Source: Lentzea atacamensis (GTDB lineage Bacteria; Actinomycetota; Actinomycetes; Mycobacteriales; Pseudonocardiaceae). From it: a DNA stretch of 64,000 nt. The notes under the pieces are model-generated. The model was not told where the DNA came from and made no database searches. It saw only the letters and a list, made by a program, of their open reading frames with translations. Positions 60,653 to 64,000 of this stretch are shown here, one piece after another (positions within the stretch are counted from its first letter, which is position 1; every line of letters begins with the position of its first letter). Made by a program: the position numbers and the translations under genes. The stretch covers positions 806,001-870,000 of the forward strand of contig NZ_QLTT01000002.1 in assembly GCF_003269295.1 (NCBI RefSeq). Direction: 5' to 3'.

Positions 60653-62332
60653 ATGACTCGAACCCAGCTCGAGAACCAGACCCCGGCCGCCGCTCGGCTG
60701 CGCACCTCGTGGGCGCTCGCCGCGGCGGGTGGTCTCCTCCTCGCCATCGGCCCGCTGCTCGGCGTGGTCGACGGTGCGGAGCCCGCCTACACGTCGTGGC
60801 CGCCGCTCGCTCTGCTGGCGCTGTTGCCGCCGGTCGTCGCGGGCGTGCTCCTGATGCGCGGCAGGCCGTTCGTGGCGGCGGGGCTGATCGCCGCGGTGGG
60901 CGTGTTCGCCTTCGGCCGGCTGCTGAGCGACCTCCAGCTGGTGTTCGCCCCGATGTCCGTGGCGCGGCCGGAGCTGTTCCGGCCGACGACCCTCATCGCG
61001 GTCACCCCGTCGGCCGGGTTGTGGGTGCTGCTGGCCGGGCACGTGCTGGTGATCGCGGGTGGCCTGCTGGCAGCCGGTCGCGCCGGCATGCCCGCGGACG
61101 AGTCCGAGCCCGCCGGCCTCGTGGCGCTGCACGTGATCACCGCCGCCTGGGCGACCGTCGGCCTGCTGGGCAAGCCGTTCACCTCGTCGGACCCCTTCCA
61201 GCTCGACCGCGGGCCGTGGGACCTGCCGGTGCTCGGGCTGACCGGCGGGCTGCTGGTGGCGCTCGCCGCGCCGCTCGCCACAGCGCTCGCGTCCAGTTCG
61301 CCCGATCCGGACACCCGTCAGGGCGGGGTGCTCGGTGTGTCGCTCGCCCTGCTCGGCGTCGTGCTGCCGTGGCTGGTGGCGGGAACGGTCGTCTCCGGTC
61401 TGGGCATCTCGGCGGGACCGGTGCTCGCGTTGCTGGCCGCGCTGGCACTGCCGGCCCTGCCGCTGCTCGCCAGGCTGGTGCGGCTGCTGCGCGGCAAGCG
61501 CGACGACACGCGCGACGTCGCACTGCCGTCGATCCGCCGCATGCACACGGCGGCAGGTCTGCTCAGCATGATCGCCGCCGTCTTCATGCTCATCGGCGCG
61601 GTCGTGCCGCAGCTCGAGCTCACGGCGGGTGGCGAGGCTCCGGAGCTGGCGTCCGCGAAGTTGCTCTGGCCTGCCGGTCTCGCGTTCGGCGTGCTCGGTC
61701 TGGCGCTGCTCGTGCCGTCCATCGCCGCCGCGGTGCGCCCGGCTCTGTTCCTCGGCTATTTCGCGATGCAGCTTGCCGCCGCGGGTGCGACCCAGCCCGT
61801 GGTGGCCGCCAGCCAGGCGGGCATCGCGCAGCCAGGTGCAGGCTTCTGGTTGATGGTCGCCGAGTTCCCGCTCGGCCTGCTCGCGTTGATCTGCGCGGGC
61901 CTCGCCGGCGCCGTCGAACGGGAGAACACCGAACCGGGAAGGCGGCAGGAGCTGCCGATGACCGAGCTCGGCGCGGTTCTGCTGGCAGGGCTTTTCGCGG
62001 CGGGTGCCTTCGCGCTGCCGACCGTGCGCTCCGCCGGCTACACGGCTCCGACGCTGGTGCCGGACGCCGATCCCGCGGTGTCGTGGGCGCTGCTCATTTC
62101 TCTCGTCTTCTTGGGCATCGGGCTCGTGGTGGCACTGCGGTCGAGGCCCGCTCGTGGAGCCGCGGTGCTCGCGGGCGCGGTGCTGTTGGTCGGCGTGCGC
62201 GCGCTGGAGCTGCCGCTGACCGGCGACCGCGTCGAGGGTGCCGTGGCCGGGCCCGGCACGTGGCTGGCGCTGGCGTCCGTGACCGCATTGGTCGTCGCGG
62301 CGGGCTTGATGGGTGCTCGCGCGACGCGCTAA
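60653..62332 (+). CDS. polytopic membrane protein of unknown function
   Basis: A 559-residue protein, almost entirely hydrophobic, with roughly 13-14 helices rich in Ala, Leu, Gly and Val and short loops (for example GKPFTSSDPFQLDRGPWDLP and RGKRDDTRDVALPSIRR). No transporter or enzyme signature is recognised. ATG 60653 gives MTRTQLENQTPAAAR; a TAGGTT box 8 nt before it may be a -10. Proteins like it are found between the lipase/M23 genes and sucC in related actinomycetes, but no role is known to me. Confidence 0.8.
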   Translation: MTRTQLENQTPAAARLRTSWALAAAGGLLLAIGPLLGVVDGAEPAYTSWPPLALLALLPPVVAGVLLMRGRPFVAAGLIAAVGVFAFGRLLSDLQLVFAPMSVARPELFRPTTLIAVTPSAGLWVLLAGHVLVIAGGLLAAGRAGMPADESEPAGLVALHVITAAWATVGLLGKPFTSSDPFQLDRGPWDLPVLGLTGGLLVALAAPLATALASSSPDPDTRQGGVLGVSLALLGVVLPWLVAGTVVSGLGISAGPVLALLAALALPALPLLARLVRLLRGKRDDTRDVALPSIRRMHTAAGLLSMIAAVFMLIGAVVPQLELTAGGEAPELASAKLLWPAGLAFGVLGLALLVPSIAAAVRPALFLGYFAMQLAAAGATQPVVAASQAGIAQPGAGFWLMVAEFPLGLLALICAGLAGAVERENTEPGRRQELPMTELGAVLLAGLFAAGAFALPTVRSAGYTAPTLVPDADPAVSWALLISLVFLGIGLVVALRSRPARGAAVLAGAVLLVGVRALELPLTGDRVEGAVAGPGTWLALASVTALVVAAGLMGARATR

Positions 62333-62540
62333 ACGTGGCGCCGCGCACGCTTTCTCCTCTATACGCGCGCGCACGCGTGATCGACCTCACCGCCGTTGAG
62401 ACCGACCTCACCGGTGGTGGCGTGCGAGCGGTAGCCGCAGCTCGATAGTGTCTGGGCCCAGCCGCGTCAAGTGGGTTCGCTTGGCCCCTTGAGGACCACC
62501 CAGGCGCGGTGTTCCGACACCGACGTCGCAGGAGACCCGA

Positions 62541-63707
62541 GTGGACCTGTACGAGTACCAGGCGAAGGACCTCTTCGCCGCCCACGGCGTCCCGGTACTG
62601 CCGGGCGATGTGGCCACCAACCCCGCTGACGCCAAGGCCATCGCCGCGAAGTTCGGCCAGGCCGTTGTCGTCAAGGCCCAGGTCAAGACCGGCGGCCGCG
62701 GCAAGGCCGGTGGTGTGAAGCTCGCTTCCACCCCCGAGGAGACCGAGGAGAAGGCGACCGCCATCCTCGGCCTGGACATCAAGGGGCACATCGTTCACCG
62801 CGTGCTGGTGACGCCCGCCTCCGACATCGCCGAGGAGTACTACTTCTCCTTCCTGCTCGACCGTGCCAACCGCACCTTCCTCGCCATGGCGAGCGTTGAG
62901 GGCGGCATGGACATCGAGGAGGTCGCGGCCACCAAGCCCGAGGCCCTCGCGAAGATCCACATCGACGCCATCAAGGGTGTCGACGCGGCCAAGGCCAAGG
63001 AGATCGCCGACGCGGCGAACTTCCCGGCCGAGGTCAAGGACCAGGTCATCGACGTGATCGTCAAGCTGTGGGAGACCTTCGTCGCGGAGGACGCCACGCT
63101 CGTCGAGGTCAACCCGCTGGTCCGCGACCCGCAGGACAAGATCGTCGCGCTCGACGGCAAGGTCACGCTCGACGAGAACGCCGACTTCCGCCACCCGGCC
63201 CACGCCGAGCTGGTCGACAAGCAGGCTGAGAACCCGCTCGAGGCGAAGGCCAAGGAGAAGGGCCTCAACTACGTCAAGCTCGACGGCGAGGTCGGCATCA
63301 TCGGCAACGGCGCCGGTCTCGTGATGTCCACTTTGGACGTCGTGGCGTACGCCGGTGAGCAGTACGGCGTGAAGCCCGCGAACTTCCTCGACATCGGCGG
63401 CGGCGCGTCCGCCGAGGTCATGGCGAACGGCCTGGACGTCATCCTCCACGACGAGGCCGTCCGCTCGGTGTTCGTCAACGTCTTCGGTGGCATCACCGCG
63501 TGCGACGCCGTCGCCAACGGCATCGTGAAGGCGCTGGAAATCCTCGGCGACGAGGCCACCAAGCCGCTCGTCGTCCGCCTCGACGGCAACAACGTGGAGG
63601 AGGGCCGCCGCATTCTCGCCGAGGCCAACCACCCGCTGGTGACCGTTGTCGACACGATGGACAACGCGGCCGCGAAGGCCGCCGAGCTCGCGGCTGCGGG
63701 GGTCTGA
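62541..63707 (+). CDS. sucC: succinate--CoA ligase (ADP-forming) subunit beta
   Basis: SucC forms succinyl-CoA synthetase with SucD in the TCA cycle. The 388-residue protein has an ATP-grasp domain ([45 protein letters not shown]) and a CoA-ligase domain ([32 protein letters not shown]). The GTG is preceded by AGGAGA. sucD begins 5 nt after the stop. A GATAGTGT box near 62443 is a plausible promoter in the 208-bp gap upstream. Confidence 0.98.
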   Translation: MDLYEYQAKDLFAAHGVPVLPGDVATNPADAKAIAAKFGQAVVVKAQVKTGGRGKAGGVKLASTPEETEEKATAILGLDIKGHIVHRVLVTPASDIAEEYYFSFLLDRANRTFLAMASVEGGMDIEEVAATKPEALAKIHIDAIKGVDAAKAKEIADAANFPAEVKDQVIDVIVKLWETFVAEDATLVEVNPLVRDPQDKIVALDGKVTLDENADFRHPAHAELVDKQAENPLEAKAKEKGLNYVKLDGEVGIIGNGAGLVMSTLDVVAYAGEQYGVKPANFLDIGGGASAEVMANGLDVILHDEAVRSVFVNVFGGITACDAVANGIVKALEILGDEATKPLVVRLDGNNVEEGRRILAEANHPLVTVVDTMDNAAAKAAELAAAGV

Positions 63708-63712
63708 GAACG

Positions 63713-64000
63713 ATGGCTATCTTCCTCAACGAGAACAGCAAGGTCATCGTCCAGGGCATGACCGGTGCCGAGGGCACCAAGCACACCAAGCGCATGCTCG
63801 CGTCCGGCACGAACATCGTCGGTGGCGTGAACCCGCGCAAGGCGGGCGAGAAGGTCGACTTCGACGGCACCGTCCTCCCGGTCTTCGGCACCGTCAAGGA
63901 GGCCATGGAGGCCACCGGCGCGAACGTGACCGTGATCTTCGTCCCGCCGGCCTTCTCGAAGGCCGCCGTGGTCGAGGCGATCGACGCCGAGATCGAGCTG
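63713..64000 (+). CDS. sucD: succinate--CoA ligase subunit alpha (5' part, cut by window end)
   Basis: The first 96 codons of suc[38 protein letters not shown] and [19 protein letters not shown] form the N-terminal CoA-binding Rossmann domain. The active-site His lies beyond the window. The ATG is 5 nt after the sucC stop, an operon. Confidence 0.97.
   Translation, partial: MAIFLNENSKVIVQGMTGAEGTKHTKRMLASGTNIVGGVNPRKAGEKVDFDGTVLPVFGTVKEAMEATGANVTVIFVPPAFSKAAVVEAIDAEIEL

Overview
The window is high-GC DNA from an actinomycete. Gene content, the many GTG starts, the 4-bp GTGA/ATGA overlaps and the gene order point to the Pseudonocardiaceae (a Lentzea, Saccharothrix or Actinosynnema-like genome); this is inference from content, not a database match. 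Two blocks follow the order known in Mycobacterium tuberculosis. The first is glmS - nnr - alr - hydrolase - tsaE - tsaB - rimI - tsaD - groES - groEL1 - whiB3 - hypothetical - sigD - rsdA - DUF5319 - guaB - guaB3 - toxin/antitoxin - choD - guaA. The second is chorismate mutase - uvrD1/pcrA - M23 peptidase - sucC - sucD.

Region by region. 0.2-7.1 kb: amino-sugar and cell-wall supply (glmS, alr), NAD(P)HX repair, two alpha/beta hydrolases and tsaE. 7.2-10.9 kb: a MatB-like malonyl-CoA synthetase opposite the tRNA t6A genes tsaB-rimI-tsaD. 10.9-13.6 kb: a three-gene lipid-linked glycosylation set (GT2 transferase, GtrA flippase, PIG-V-like GT-C enzyme). 13.6-16.7 kb: two tandem Tat-exported PhoD phosphatases. 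16.7-18.9 kb: groES-groEL1 under a perfect CIRCE operator. 18.9-23.7 kb: a developmental and stress regulator block: WhiB3-like protein, a CarH-like MerR protein with cobalamin-binding motifs, a BldM-like response regulator without the phosphoacceptor Asp, SigD and its anti-sigma RsdA. 23.9-28.8 kb: DUF5319, guaB, guaB3, a MIF-like tautomerase, a small membrane protein and a Phd/RelE-type toxin-antitoxin pair. 28.8-36.3 kb: oxidative enzymes (ChoD, atypical MBL protein, flavin monooxygenase, Tat-exported BBE oxidase, aldehyde dehydrogenase) and a phosphotransferase, then guaA. 37.9-41.8 kb: PspC/toastrack membrane protein divergent from a PspC-fused two-component system and a PAP2-like protein. 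41.8-53.3 kb: three membrane Ser/Thr kinases, an SsgA-like protein, a DMT exporter with LysR regulator, a MerR regulator and four membrane-anchored proteins of unknown function. 53.3-64 kb: histone-deacetylase-like enzyme, chorismate mutase, PcrA, a repeat-rich non-coding stretch with one small Cys protein, M23 peptidase, lipase, polytopic membrane protein, sucC and the start of sucD.

The most interesting signals are: a 22-codon reading frame rich in Phe codons before the chorismate mutase, with mutually exclusive RNA pairings that fit classical attenuation; the kinase locus in which extracytoplasmic ends look NTF2-like and two neighbouring anchored proteins share an SVAELI motif; a DasR-type operator before glmS; the CarH-like regulator; the BldM-like D54G substitution; a perfect palindrome at the choD start; and large inverted repeats around 8.6 and 57.4 kb. 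I found no tRNA, rRNA, CRISPR array, insertion sequence or prophage.
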